From Udaeobacter sp963725505 (GTDB lineage Bacteria; Verrucomicrobiota; Verrucomicrobiia; Chthoniobacterales; UBA10450): a DNA stretch of 64,000 bases. A model generated the notes under the pieces. The model was not told the origin of the DNA. It worked only from the letters and a program-made list of their open reading frames with translations, and searched no databases. The stretch lies in assembly GCA_963725505.1 (NCBI GenBank), contig CAVRYN010000005.1, positions 744,001 through 808,000 of the forward strand. The letters run 5' to 3'. Below, piece after piece: positions 8,526 to 16,925 of this stretch; the first letter of the stretch is position 1; each line of letters opens with the position of its first letter. The translations under genes were made by a program, and so were the position numbers.

Positions 8526-9250
8526 AAACCTGGCATTACGATTCCGCCTGCGATATCGATCAACCGTTGGTCGATCGTTTGCGCCGATTTCCGCGCGAGC
8601 CTGATATGCTGGTTTACGGAGTGCGCGCGCTGATTGCATTGATCATCCGCGGATGGCTGCGCATCTATCACCGGTTTGAAATTATCGGGCATGAAAATCT
8701 TCGGACGAACCGATCGCTCGTCATCGTAGCAAATCATTCCAGTCATCTCGACACACTCTGCCTTCTCGCCGCGCTGCCCTTGCGCAAATTGCATCGCGCT
8801 TTCCCGGCTGCGGCGGCAGATTATTTTTTCCAAAGCGTGCCGCGCACTTTCATCGCCGCCGTGGTGACCAATGCGCTGCCCTTTGCACGGCAAGTTCGTG
8901 TTCGCCGGAGCCTCTCCATCTGTTCGGCACTTCTCAGCGATCCAGAAAATATCCTGATCATTTTTCCGGAGGGCACGCGATCGGAAACAGGCGAGACCCG
9001 GGAATTCAAATCGGGAATTGGCGCGCTCGTTGCCGGGCGGGACGTCACGGTTTTGCCCTGCTATTTGCAGGGCGCTTTTCGCGCGTGGCCGAAGGGCCGG
9101 CATCTGCCACGTCCGAAAAAGGTTCGACTCATTGTTGGCGCGCCTCGCAACTATTCGTCGCGTAACGCAAACAAGATCGACATCTGCACGATCGCAGCGG
9201 AATTGCATCGCGCGGTGAAGGAATTGGGAGAAAGCAATGGAAGCGACTGA
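8522..9250 (+). CDS. PlsC-type 1-acyl-glycerol-3-phosphate acyltransferase
   Basis: A 242-residue protein. The start at 8522 was chosen because it overlaps the previous stop as ATGA. It has a hydrophobic segment around residues 33-45, the acyltransferase motif NHSSHLD (H-x4-D), and the FPEGTRS glycerophosphate-binding motif. The reaction expected is acylation of lysophosphatidate or a related lyso-lipid at the cytoplasmic membrane face. The position between a CDP-diacylglycerol synthase and a lipase/methyltransferase fusion points to a complete dedicated phospholipid route. It overlaps the next gene by 14 bp. Confidence 0.92.
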   Translation: MKTWHYDSACDIDQPLVDRLRRFPREPDMLVYGVRALIALIIRGWLRIYHRFEIIGHENLRTNRSLVIVANHSSHLDTLCLLAALPLRKLHRAFPAAAADYFFQSVPRTFIAAVVTNALPFARQVRVRRSLSICSALLSDPENILIIFPEGTRSETGETREFKSGIGALVAGRDVTVLPCYLQGAFRAWPKGRHLPRPKKVRLIVGAPRNYSSRNANKIDICTIAAELHRAVKELGESNGSD

Positions 9251-10958
9251 GCACGCCATGAAGAGTTGGGACGGCGCCGAGCTGTTCTATCGCGCGTGGA
9301 TTCCTCGCGAAGCGACCGACAAAGCTGTTTTACTTTTTCATCGCGGCCACGAGCATTCCGGTCGGTGGCAGCAAACAGTCGAGTTACTCGCGCTTAAAGA
9401 CATCGCCGTTTTCGCGTGGGACGCACGCGGGCATGGACGATCGTCGGGTGCACGCGGCGCCGCGAATAATTTTGCCGACGTGATCAGAGATGTGGACGCT
9501 TTTGCGCGCCATATTTCCAAGAGCTACGAAATCCCTATCGAGAACATGATCGTTCTCGCTCACAGCCTTGCCGCGGTCAGTGTTGCGGCCTGGGTGCACG
9601 ATTACGCGCCGTCGATTCGCGCAATGATTCTGGCTACGGCTGCGTTTCACGTGAAGCTTTACGTTCCCTTCGCCGTTCCCCTTCTGCGAATGAAACAAAA
9701 ACTGTTCGGCCCGGGCCAGGTGAAGAGTTACGTGAAATCGAAGCTCCTGACTCGGGACAAGGAGCAGGCTGCACAGTACGACATCGACCCGCTTATCTTC
9801 CGCCAAATTGCGGTCAATGTTTTACTTGATCTAAACGATACGGCGGACCGATTGGTCGCGGACGCGGGCGCAATCCAAACACCGACGTTGATGATCGGAG
9901 CCGGCCGTGATTGGGTCGTTAGTTTGAAGGCACAGCGTGAATTTTTTAACCGGCTTTCGTCGCCGTTAAAGGAAATGGAGATTTATCCGGCCGCTTATCA
10001 CGCCATTTTTCATGATCAAGATCGAGAACTGGTTGTGCACCGCATGCATAAGTTTATTCGGGAGCGCTTCGCCGAGCCGGTGACTCAGCCTTCGCTTTTG
10101 AACGCGGATCAGGCTGGCTACACGCGGGATGAATATGAGCGGCTGAAGTCGCGCGGTGGAATGAAGTTTGCCGTGGCACGCGCTGGCCTAAGAGCGGCCG
10201 GCCGTTTAAGCCACGGCGTAGATCTGGGCTGGCGGAACGGCTTCGATTCGGGACTTTCGCTCGATTACGTTTACGAAAATAAACCGCGCGGCTCGTTAGG
10301 CGTCGGCCGTCTGATCGACAAATCGTATCTCAACAGCATCGGCTGGCGTGGCATTCGGCAGCGCAAAGCGAACCTTAAGAATGCGTTGAGAGGCGTAATC
10401 GAAAAGATCCATAGAGAAGAGCGGCCGGTCCGCATTTTGGACATAGCCGCCGGCGCAGGGCGATACGTCATGGAAACGCTGCACGAGCTCCCAGATATTT
10501 CGACGCACGCCACCCTGCGCGATTACAAACAGGAAAATGTCGATGCGGCGCGAGCGTTGGCGCAGGAATTCGGACTGGAAAATGTGACCGTGGAGCGAGG
10601 CGACGCATTCGATCGCGATTCGATTGCCGCAATCGCACCGCGCGCAACGATCGGAATCGTGTCCGGGCTGTACGAATTGTTTCCCGGGAATGAACCAGTC
10701 TTGAATTCACTTCGCGGGCTTGCCGGAGCGATCGAACCGGGCGGTTATTTAGTTTACACGAATCAACCCTGGCATCCGCAGGTCGAGTTCATCGCGCGCG
10801 TTTTACGTAATCGGGAAGGGCAACCCTGGATCATGCGGCGCCGGACGACGGCCGAAATCGATGAATTGGTGCGCGTGTCCGGGTTCCGGAAAATGGCGAT
10901 GGAAGTGGATCAGTGGGGCATGTTCACCGTCTCAATCGCACGACGCGCGGAGCCTTAA
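9237..10958 (+). CDS. Alpha/beta hydrolase - SAM methyltransferase fusion (YnbC-like)
   Basis: A 573-residue two-domain protein, close to the length of E. coli YnbC. Residues 1-285 are an alpha/beta hydrolase of lysophospholipase/monoglyceride lipase type: FHRGHEHSGRW near the oxyanion region, nucleophile elbow AHSLA, acid Asp in GAGRDWVV and His in YHAIFHD. Residues 330-570 are a class I methyltransferase with SAM motif VRILDIAAGAGRYVME. The fusion suggests that lipid deacylation and methylation of a headgroup or acyl product are coupled. A second Met at 9258 is an alternative start. Embedded in the lipid cluster with overlaps upstream; the next gene starts 7 bp after its stop. Confidence 0.9.
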   Translation: MEATEHAMKSWDGAELFYRAWIPREATDKAVLLFHRGHEHSGRWQQTVELLALKDIAVFAWDARGHGRSSGARGAANNFADVIRDVDAFARHISKSYEIPIENMIVLAHSLAAVSVAAWVHDYAPSIRAMILATAAFHVKLYVPFAVPLLRMKQKLFGPGQVKSYVKSKLLTRDKEQAAQYDIDPLIFRQIAVNVLLDLNDTADRLVADAGAIQTPTLMIGAGRDWVVSLKAQREFFNRLSSPLKEMEIYPAAYHAIFHDQDRELVVHRMHKFIRERFAEPVTQPSLLNADQAGYTRDEYERLKSRGGMKFAVARAGLRAAGRLSHGVDLGWRNGFDSGLSLDYVYENKPRGSLGVGRLIDKSYLNSIGWRGIRQRKANLKNALRGVIEKIHREERPVRILDIAAGAGRYVMETLHELPDISTHATLRDYKQENVDAARALAQEFGLENVTVERGDAFDRDSIAAIAPRATIGIVSGLYELFPGNEPVLNSLRGLAGAIEPGGYLVYTNQPWHPQVEFIARVLRNREGQPWIMRRRTTAEIDELVRVSGFRKMAMEVDQWGMFTVSIARRAEP

Positions 10959-10965
10959 CCATCGC

Positions 10966-12315
10966 GTGCACGTCTCTCGCCTTAAAGCGTTCACGGTTTC
11001 TGCGGGATTGTCGATCCTGTTTCTGGTCATCTACGGCGGTTGCAACTGGATCACGGGGCAACGCGGTCAAGTCGGCTCGTTTTATTTTCAATGGGAGCGC
11101 GCCATCCCATTCGTTCCTTTCATGATTCTCCCCTACATGTCGATCGATCTCTTCTTCATCGCGGCCCCGTTCCTTTGTCGAACGGACGAGGAGCTGCGGA
11201 TCTTTTCGCGGCGGGTCATAGCCGCAATTCTCATTGCCGGCCTTTGCTTTTTGCTTTTCCCGCTGCGCTTTGCTTTCCCGCGTCCTCATGCCAGCGGATG
11301 GCTCGGCGCGATCTTTGATTGGTTTCGCGGAATGGATTCGCCCTTTAATCTTCTCCCGTCGTTGCATGCGGCGCTGCTGTTGCTCCTGGTCGATCTCTAC
11401 GCGAGAAATCTTCGCGGCGTTTTCTTATTCGCCGCGATGCTTTGGTTCTTTCTTGTCGGTCTCTCGCCGTTGCTCACTTACCAGCACCACGTCATCGATA
11501 TCGTCGGTGGTTTTGTCCTGGCCGGATATTGCTTCTACCTCTTTCGCGAGCCTTCGCTCGCGCTGCCAGTTCTCGTGAATCGCCGCATCGGCTCGTACTA
11601 CGCAGCGGGAGCGGCGGTCGTCTTGCTCATGGGCGCGATCTTCTGGCCATGGGGTGTTTTGCTTCTTTGGCCAGCGATCGCGCTCGGCATCGTGGCGATG
11701 GCGTACTTCGGAGCGGGTCCGGTCGTTTTTCACAAGACGAAAGGAAAGTTGCCGTGGAGCACGCGGTTTGTGCTGGGGCCTTGTTTGCTGGGTCAATATT
11801 TGTCGCTGCTGTATTACCGCAGCCGATGTCGATCTTGGGATGAGGTCACTCCGCGAATCTGGATCGGCGGCAAACTGGGGTCGCGTTCCGCGAACAAAGC
11901 TTTGTGCTCCGGGGTGACCTCTGTGCTCGATTTAAGCGCTGAGTTTTCCGAGGCGAAACCGTTTCGCCAGATCAATTATCGAAACATCCCCGTCCTCGAT
12001 TTGACTGCTCCCACCCAGGCGCAGCTCGCGGAGATGGGGGAATTCATTGGCAATCACTCCCGAAACGGCGTCGTCTATGTTCACTGCAAAATCGGTTACT
12101 CGCGAAGTGCGGCCGCGGTCGCCGCTTATTTAATTATGAGTGGGAACGCGAACACCGCGAAAGAAGCATTCACGATCATTCGCCGGGTTCGACCGTCCAT
12201 TGTTATTCGACCCGAGGTGATCTCCGCTTTGTCGGAATTCGACCTTCGACTTCGTTCTTCCCCCGGTGGTGCGGACTCTTTTCTCCTCGCCTTGGACCAT
12301 GGCGCGCGTTCATAA
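10966..12315 (+). CDS. PAP2 - dual-specificity phosphatase fusion membrane protein (YnbD-like)
   Basis: A protein of 449 residues using a GTG start at 10966, chosen because it follows the upstream stop by 7 bp; an ATG at 10861 would overlap the previous gene by about 100 bp. Residues 1-300 are a polytopic PAP2-type phosphatase region with PSLHAA and YQHHVIDIVGG supplying conserved His residues. The C-terminal 150 residues are a tyrosine/dual-specificity phosphatase with the signature VHCKIGYSRS (HC-x5-R). This type of fusion dephosphorylates lipid phosphates, perhaps a phosphatidyl-X-phosphate made by the cluster. Same order as E. coli ynbC-ynbD. Confidence 0.88.
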   Translation: MHVSRLKAFTVSAGLSILFLVIYGGCNWITGQRGQVGSFYFQWERAIPFVPFMILPYMSIDLFFIAAPFLCRTDEELRIFSRRVIAAILIAGLCFLLFPLRFAFPRPHASGWLGAIFDWFRGMDSPFNLLPSLHAALLLLLVDLYARNLRGVFLFAAMLWFFLVGLSPLLTYQHHVIDIVGGFVLAGYCFYLFREPSLALPVLVNRRIGSYYAAGAAVVLLMGAIFWPWGVLLLWPAIALGIVAMAYFGAGPVVFHKTKGKLPWSTRFVLGPCLLGQYLSLLYYRSRCRSWDEVTPRIWIGGKLGSRSANKALCSGVTSVLDLSAEFSEAKPFRQINYRNIPVLDLTAPTQAQLAEMGEFIGNHSRNGVVYVHCKIGYSRSAAAVAAYLIMSGNANTAKEAFTIIRRVRPSIVIRPEVISALSEFDLRLRSSPGGADSFLLALDHGARS

Positions 12316-12328
12316 TCGCGAGAATCTT

Positions 12329-12757
12329 ATGAACTATAACGAACTGATTCAGCTTTACTTCGAGCGCTCGAACGCGATGCAGCAATACTGGAACCTCTAC
12401 GTCATCATCGTTGGCGGCGTCCTCGCGTTTTCCTCTCTGCGCAAACAGCCGGCGGCAATTACCACCGCGCTGGTCTGCATTTTATTCGGCCTGTTTGCAT
12501 ATGAAAATCTCGACGCGATGAAAGACACGACCGCGCAACGCTTCGCCACGATTGAAGCGATCAAACAATTCGATTCTGGCGGTGCCACCGCGACTGCCTC
12601 GAAGCAAGTGCGCGATCTGCTCGAGCCGACTCTTACGCCCGCCACGTTTGGGAGCGTCAAGGCTACGCACATCACCAGCGACCTCCTTACCATCGCCGCA
12701 CTTTGCGCGATGGAGCTTCGAAGAAGAAGGCTCAGAGCGACGGCGAGCACGCCCTGA
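12329..12757 (+). CDS. Small membrane protein at the end of the lipid cluster
   Basis: A 142-residue protein of unknown family. The start at 12329 (MNYNELIQLYFERS) fits 13 bp after the previous stop. Two hydrophobic segments occur early (about residues 19-32 and 40-55), and a third near residues 115-128 before a strongly basic tail (ELRRRRLRA). Its placement suggests a membrane accessory to the lipid enzymes, but nothing in the sequence shows a catalytic role. Confidence 0.6.
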   Translation: MNYNELIQLYFERSNAMQQYWNLYVIIVGGVLAFSSLRKQPAAITTALVCILFGLFAYENLDAMKDTTAQRFATIEAIKQFDSGGATATASKQVRDLLEPTLTPATFGSVKATHITSDLLTIAALCAMELRRRRLRATASTP

Positions 12758-12789
12758 GGCGCTCGACGAGCGCACGCTTGCAACGGTAA

Positions 12790-13623
12790 TCATGATCTTT
12801 GCCGAAACAGTTCGTTCAAATCGGCAGAACCAGCGTTATTGGCCAGGAGGTTGAATGTGCCGTTTGTTTTGATGTCCTGCGCAGCGCGTAGGAATGCACC
12901 CCAGGCGGCCAGAGCAAGGCCGGACCCGACGGAGATGCGGCGCACACCGAGATCGGCCAGTTGAGACATTGAAAGCTGATGATTGAATCCGGAGACGAGG
13001 ACGTTGACAGGTTTCGGCGCGACGGTCTTTACGATCTGTGCAATCTCGTCCGGATTACTGACGCCGGGCGCGTAGAGGCAATCGGCCCCGGCTTCAGCGT
13101 AAGCAGCGAGTCGTTCCAAGGCGGTACGCAATGGATTGGGATCGTGGACCAACCACGCTTCGGAGCGTCCGGTAAGCACCACATCATTTTCGAAAGAGTC
13201 AATTGCAGAGCGCGCCGCGCGAATGCGGTCGACTGCCAGATTTTTTTCATAGAGCGGCGCAGCGGGATTCTGCGAGCTGTCCTCGACTGAGAGACCAGCG
13301 ACGCCTGCGTCGACACAAAGCTTCACATTCTCAGCCACCGCCTCAGGGTTGTCAGCGAAGCCGTTCAAGAAGTCTGCGTTTACCGGCAGCGCCGTTGCTT
13401 CCACAATTTCGCGGATGTGCGCGAGCATTTCGTCCCGCGGGACGCCGCCATCAGGTTTTCCACGCGAAAACGCGAACCCGGCAGAAGTCGTGGCGAGTGC
13501 TTTGAATCCGAGGCGCTCCAGATAGATCGCCGTTCCGATATCCCACGGGTTTGGAAGCACGAAGCATCCGGATTCGTGCAGCGCGCGAAACTTTGTGGCG
13601 GCGGAGGTCTGCGGGCTCGTCAT
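12790..13623 (-). CDS. Isocitrate lyase / PEP mutase family protein
   Basis: A 277-residue protein from the MTSPQT start at 13623 (an upstream Met at 13647 is possible). It shows the family pattern: PNPWDIGTAIYLERLGF, TTSAGFAFSRG, VNADFLNGF, AGLSVEDSSQNP, TGRSEAWL and ADCLYAPGV. These enzymes form or break C-C or P-C bonds next to a carboxylate using Mg2+. The loop differs from true isocitrate lyase, and this subgroup is usually annotated only as PEP-mutase-like (oxaloacetate decarboxylase or methylisocitrate-lyase relatives), so the exact substrate is unknown. Single gene, convergent with the lipid cluster. Confidence 0.85.
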   Translation of the reverse strand: MTSPQTSAATKFRALHESGCFVLPNPWDIGTAIYLERLGFKALATTSAGFAFSRGKPDGGVPRDEMLAHIREIVEATALPVNADFLNGFADNPEAVAENVKLCVDAGVAGLSVEDSSQNPAAPLYEKNLAVDRIRAARSAIDSFENDVVLTGRSEAWLVHDPNPLRTALERLAAYAEAGADCLYAPGVSNPDEIAQIVKTVAPKPVNVLVSGFNHQLSMSQLADLGVRRISVGSGLALAAWGAFLRAAQDIKTNGTFNLLANNAGSADLNELFRQRS

Positions 13624-13695
13624 ACGTTTCCAGTGGAAATGCGGCAATGGATTGCCTACGTCAAATTAACACAAGTACAGTCTGCAGTTTTCTCG

Positions 13696-13720
13696 CCTCT
13701 CCCCTTCGCGAGGGGAGAGG
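13696..13720. repeat. Perfect GC-rich hairpin (CCTCTCCCCT / AGGGGAGAGG)
   Basis: Two 10-bp arms around a 5-bp loop TCGCG, followed by GATGAAGGTGAGGGG. This text is of a type widely repeated between genes in many genomes. It sits in the 13.62-13.90 kb spacer, which shows no gene. It could work as an mRNA 3-prime end structure. Confidence 0.7.
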
Positions 13721-13899
13721 ATGAAGGTGAGGGGTTGAGGCGCTCTGGAATGCACGCTCACTCATTGTCAATTTCGGAAGCGGTCGGCGTCTGACACAGA
13801 CGCCCTACAAAGCGGCTTCACCGCAAAAAATCCTTGTTGCGAAAGAAGGGGTATCAACGCGCTCGCCACGAAACGGCGAGAGATGAGAAAACGCCGGAT

Positions 13900-14457
13900 T
13901 TATTTTGCCTTAACAGAGGCGGCTCGCCAGATCTGTCGTAGCGGGCCTTCAGCGCTGTAGATCGGATCGTTATCCGGAATCGGCAGAGCCGCGATTTTGT
14001 GATCGGCTCTGGGGCGCTCGCCTGGGAGACCTCGGAGCAGATCCCACTCGCGTCCACCGGGGTAAGCGCCAACGACGGCAAAGTCCGCGCTGGCGCCGAT
14101 ATTCTGGTGAGCTACACCGGCTGGAATTACGATCACGTCCCCGGCATACACCTTGACGTCGCTGCTGTGCTCGCCGCCGACTCGCAGGGTCGCAGCACCA
14201 CAATAAACTCCCAGCGCTTCATGCGTGGTGCTGTGATAATGAGCGAAGGAATAGACGCCGTTTCGCCACGAGTTGGTCCAGTCGTTCTCAGAAAAGCATT
14301 GTTCAATAATGGAAGCGCGATCTGTCGCGTCAGTTGTGAATGCCTGCCGGTAAACCAGCAGAGGCAGGTCGCTGTTTGGGAAAACGCCGTCGTCCTTAAA
14401 ACGGAACTGCTCCGGCGCAACGAGTTCCTGCTGTTTAACTGCGGGATGGGCTTGCAT
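13900..14457 (-). CDS. YjlB-type cupin protein
   Basis: About 185 residues when begun at MQAHPAVKQQ (14457); a longer frame to 14610 would run close into the divergent gene. A single cupin barrel is visible: motif 1 FAHYHSTTHEALGVYCG supplies metal-binding His/Glu, motif 2 is PAGVAHQN. The start of the domain, FPNSDLPLLVYRQAF, matches the YjlB family of Bacillus, whose role is unknown. Cytoplasmic. No operon partner; the VOC gene diverges from it. Confidence 0.8.
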   Translation of the reverse strand: MQAHPAVKQQELVAPEQFRFKDDGVFPNSDLPLLVYRQAFTTDATDRASIIEQCFSENDWTNSWRNGVYSFAHYHSTTHEALGVYCGAATLRVGGEHSSDVKVYAGDVIVIPAGVAHQNIGASADFAVVGAYPGGREWDLLRGLPGERPRADHKIAALPIPDNDPIYSAEGPLRQIWRAASVKAK

Positions 14458-14611
14458 ATGTAACGCAATATCGCGTGACAAAAGCGAACCGGTCGCATTC
14501 GTCAATATTCTCATCAGCCAGGTCGCGTATTGGCTTTCCGAATTTCGAGCGTATGGCAGACGTGTAGTGTTCAGCAAGCGTTCATCACAACGAACGAAGG
14601 AATAAAACAAG

Positions 14612-15097
14612 ATGCCAAAAATAACTCCATTTTTGTGGTTTGATCATCAGGCCGAAGAAGCGACGAAGTTTTACACGTCGGTTTTCAAAAACTCAAAGAT
14701 CGGAAGAATTTTCCGCTATACAGAAGAAGCGGCGCAAAAAACCGGAAGACCAGTGGGGTCGGTGCTGACCGTTGAGTTCGAGATCGAAGGCCAGAAATTC
14801 GTGGCGCTGAATGGCGGTCCACTTTTCAAATTTAATGAATCGATTTCGTTCGTGGTGAACTGCGATTCGCAGGAAGAAGTAGATTATTTTTGGGAAAAAC
14901 TCACCGCTGATGGCGGCGAGGAGTCAGCGTGCGGCTGGCTCACGGACAAATTCGGTTTGTCATGGCAGGTCGTCCCCACTGTTTTGATCGACATGTTGCA
15001 CGACGAGGATTCCGAAAAATCCGAACGAGTCACGAAGGCAATGCTTCAAATGAAGAAGATCGATATCAAAACGTTGAAAGAGGCTTATGAACGGTGA
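14612..15097 (+). CDS. VOC-family protein (PhnB-like)
   Basis: A 161-residue protein with AAGGAA 13 bp ahead of ATG. It has two betaalphabetabetabeta modules of the vicinal oxygen chelate fold: ITPFLWFDHQAEEATKFY at the start and GGPLFKFNESISFVVNC then VDYFWEKL in the second half. This is the PhnB/3-demethylubiquinone methyltransferase-like subgroup often misannotated as a methyltransferase; the substrate is unknown. Full family length, no oddities. Confidence 0.9.
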   Translation: MPKITPFLWFDHQAEEATKFYTSVFKNSKIGRIFRYTEEAAQKTGRPVGSVLTVEFEIEGQKFVALNGGPLFKFNESISFVVNCDSQEEVDYFWEKLTADGGEESACGWLTDKFGLSWQVVPTVLIDMLHDEDSEKSERVTKAMLQMKKIDIKTLKEAYER

Positions 15098-15251
15098 CGC
15101 GGTTCATGCGCAACCTCGGTAGGATTTGACCCAGTAAACACCCGCCTTCGCCCAGCTACGGCGGGCAGGCGCGAAACGACGCGGAACATATTAGAGAATA
15201 GTTTTTCTTTCATTCGCCTGATTCGTGTGTTTCGTGGGAAAAACTTAAATT

Positions 15252-16436
15252 ATGAGCAAAGTTCGAGTTTTAGTTGGCACAAGGAAGGGCGCGTTCATCC
15301 TGACTTCGGATGGGGCGCGTAAACGATGGAAAGTCAGCGGCCCGCATTTCGCGGGCTGGGAAATTTATCACGTGAAAGCTTCGCCGGTTAATCCCGACCG
15401 AATCTATGCGTCGCAGACCAGTGGCTGGTTTGGGCAGATTATTCAGCGCTCGGATGACAGCGGCAAAACCTGGAACACGCCCGGCAGCAGTCGTGAAGAA
15501 CTGAAAGGCCCGGACGGCACGCCAAAAGCAGAAAGCAACAAGTTCGTTTACGACACGTCGCCTGAAACCGGGAAGCCACTCACGACGCACCAGTGGTATG
15601 ACGGCACGCAGCATCCATGGGAATTCAAGCGCGTGTGGCACTTGGAACCATCGCTCCACGATCCCGATCACGTTTACGCAGGCGTGGAAGATGCCGCGTT
15701 GTTCGAATCAAAAGACGGCGGAAAAACGTGGCACGAATTAGCCGGATTGCGCGGCAGCGATACCGGTCCCAAATGGCAGCCAGGCGCGGGCGGGATGTGT
15801 TTGCACACAATTCTTCTCGATCCAAGTAATCCGAATCGAATTTCCATCGCGATATCCGCTGCCGGCAGCTTTCGCACAGACGACGGCGGAAAAACCTGGA
15901 AACCAATTAACCGCGGACTGCATTCACAATTTCTTCCGGATCCAACAGCGGAAGTTGGCCATTGCGTGCACCGGATCGCGTTTCATCCGTCCCGTCCGAA
16001 CACGTTGTTCATGCAAAAACATTGGGACGTGATGCGCAGCGACAATGCCGGTGATTCATGGCAGGAGGTCAGCGGAAATTTACCAACCGATTTCGGTTTC
16101 CCGATCGACGTGCACGCGCATGAGCCGGAAACGATTTACGTCGTGCCGATCAAGAGCGATTCCGAGCATTATCCGCTCAAGGGCAGATTGCGCGTGTACC
16201 GGAGCCGGGCAGGCGGTAACGAATGGGAAGCCCTGACCAAGGGTTTGCCGCAACGCAATTGCTACGTCAACGTTCTGCGCGATGCCATGTCGGTCGATTC
16301 GCTCGAACCGTGCGGCATTTACTTCGGAACCACTGGCGGCCAGGTTTATGCATCGGCCGATTCGGGAGATAGCTGGAAGGCAATCGTGCACGATTTACCT
16401 GCCGTGCTTTCCGTTGAAGTCCAGACGTTACAGTGA
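15252..16436 (+). CDS. BNR/Asp-box beta-propeller protein (sialidase-like fold)
   Basis: A 394-residue protein made of repeated Asp-box blades: RSDDSGKTW, SKDGGKTW, RTDDGGKTW, RSDNAGDSW, SADSGDSW. This is the fold of VPS10/sialidase/photosystem-assembly propellers; no catalytic sialidase Arg triad is evident, so it is more likely a binding or scaffold protein. No signal peptide, hence probably cytoplasmic. A MoaD/ThiS-like gene follows after a palindromic spacer; I recall this gene pair in several other bacteria, which suggests a functional link. Confidence 0.88.
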   Translation: MSKVRVLVGTRKGAFILTSDGARKRWKVSGPHFAGWEIYHVKASPVNPDRIYASQTSGWFGQIIQRSDDSGKTWNTPGSSREELKGPDGTPKAESNKFVYDTSPETGKPLTTHQWYDGTQHPWEFKRVWHLEPSLHDPDHVYAGVEDAALFESKDGGKTWHELAGLRGSDTGPKWQPGAGGMCLHTILLDPSNPNRISIAISAAGSFRTDDGGKTWKPINRGLHSQFLPDPTAEVGHCVHRIAFHPSRPNTLFMQKHWDVMRSDNAGDSWQEVSGNLPTDFGFPIDVHAHEPETIYVVPIKSDSEHYPLKGRLRVYRSRAGGNEWEALTKGLPQRNCYVNVLRDAMSVDSLEPCGIYFGTTGGQVYASADSGDSWKAIVHDLPAVLSVEVQTLQ

Positions 16437-16448
16437 AATCCGAACTCG

Positions 16449-16513
16449 CAAGGAATGACGGCTTCCCAGCCGTCATATTGGAAGTCGACGGCTGTCCAAG
16501 CCGTCGTTCCTTG
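16449..16513. repeat. Double-hairpin intergenic element (REP/BIME-like)
   Basis: The outer arms CAAGGAATGACGGCTT (16449-16464) and AAGCCGTCGTTCCTTG (16498-16513) pair over 15 of 16 positions. Inside are two smaller palindromes built on GACGGCT / AGCCGTC. It lies between the propeller gene stop and the MoaD-like start, within what may be a two-gene transcript. Confidence 0.85.
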
Positions 16514-16528
16514 GATTTTACGCTGCTC

Positions 16529-16825
16529 ATGATTCGCGTTGTTCTTCCGCCGCATTTGCGCACGCTCGCGCACGTCGATGGCGAAACGGAACTCGAAGTT
16601 AAAACTCCCGTGACTCAGCGTTCGGTGCTCGACGCGCTCGAAGCGAAATATCCGATGCTTCGGGGAACGATACGCGATCACGTTACGCAACTTCGCCGGC
16701 CCATGGTTCGATTTTTCGCCTGCGGCGAAGATTTATCTCATGAATCGCCGGATGCTGCGCTGCCGGATGCGATCGCAAAGGGATCCGAACCATTTGTGAT
16801 CATCGGGGCAATTGCTGGTGGTTAG
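16529..16825 (+). CDS. MoaD/ThiS-like small protein with C-terminal Gly-Gly
   Basis: A 98-residue beta-grasp protein from the ATG at 16529; a longer frame runs back through the palindromic spacer and is unlikely. Sequence MIRVVLPPHLRTLAHV, then VLDALEAKYPMLRG, ending EPFVIIGAIAGG. The terminal Gly-Gly is the hallmark of sulfur carriers and ubiquitin-like modifiers activated by an E1-like enzyme. No moa or thi genes are nearby, so a role outside molybdopterin or thiazole synthesis is possible; the linked propeller protein is the best candidate partner. Confidence 0.85.
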   Translation: MIRVVLPPHLRTLAHVDGETELEVKTPVTQRSVLDALEAKYPMLRGTIRDHVTQLRRPMVRFFACGEDLSHESPDAALPDAIAKGSEPFVIIGAIAGG

Positions 16826-16925
16826 AGGAAGGGAGGGCGCCGAAAATCGTTCAGCGCATTTCGCGAGAATAAATCGAGTCGAGATCACCACTATCGGCTG
16901 ATTGCCACACGAGCGCGGACTCGAT

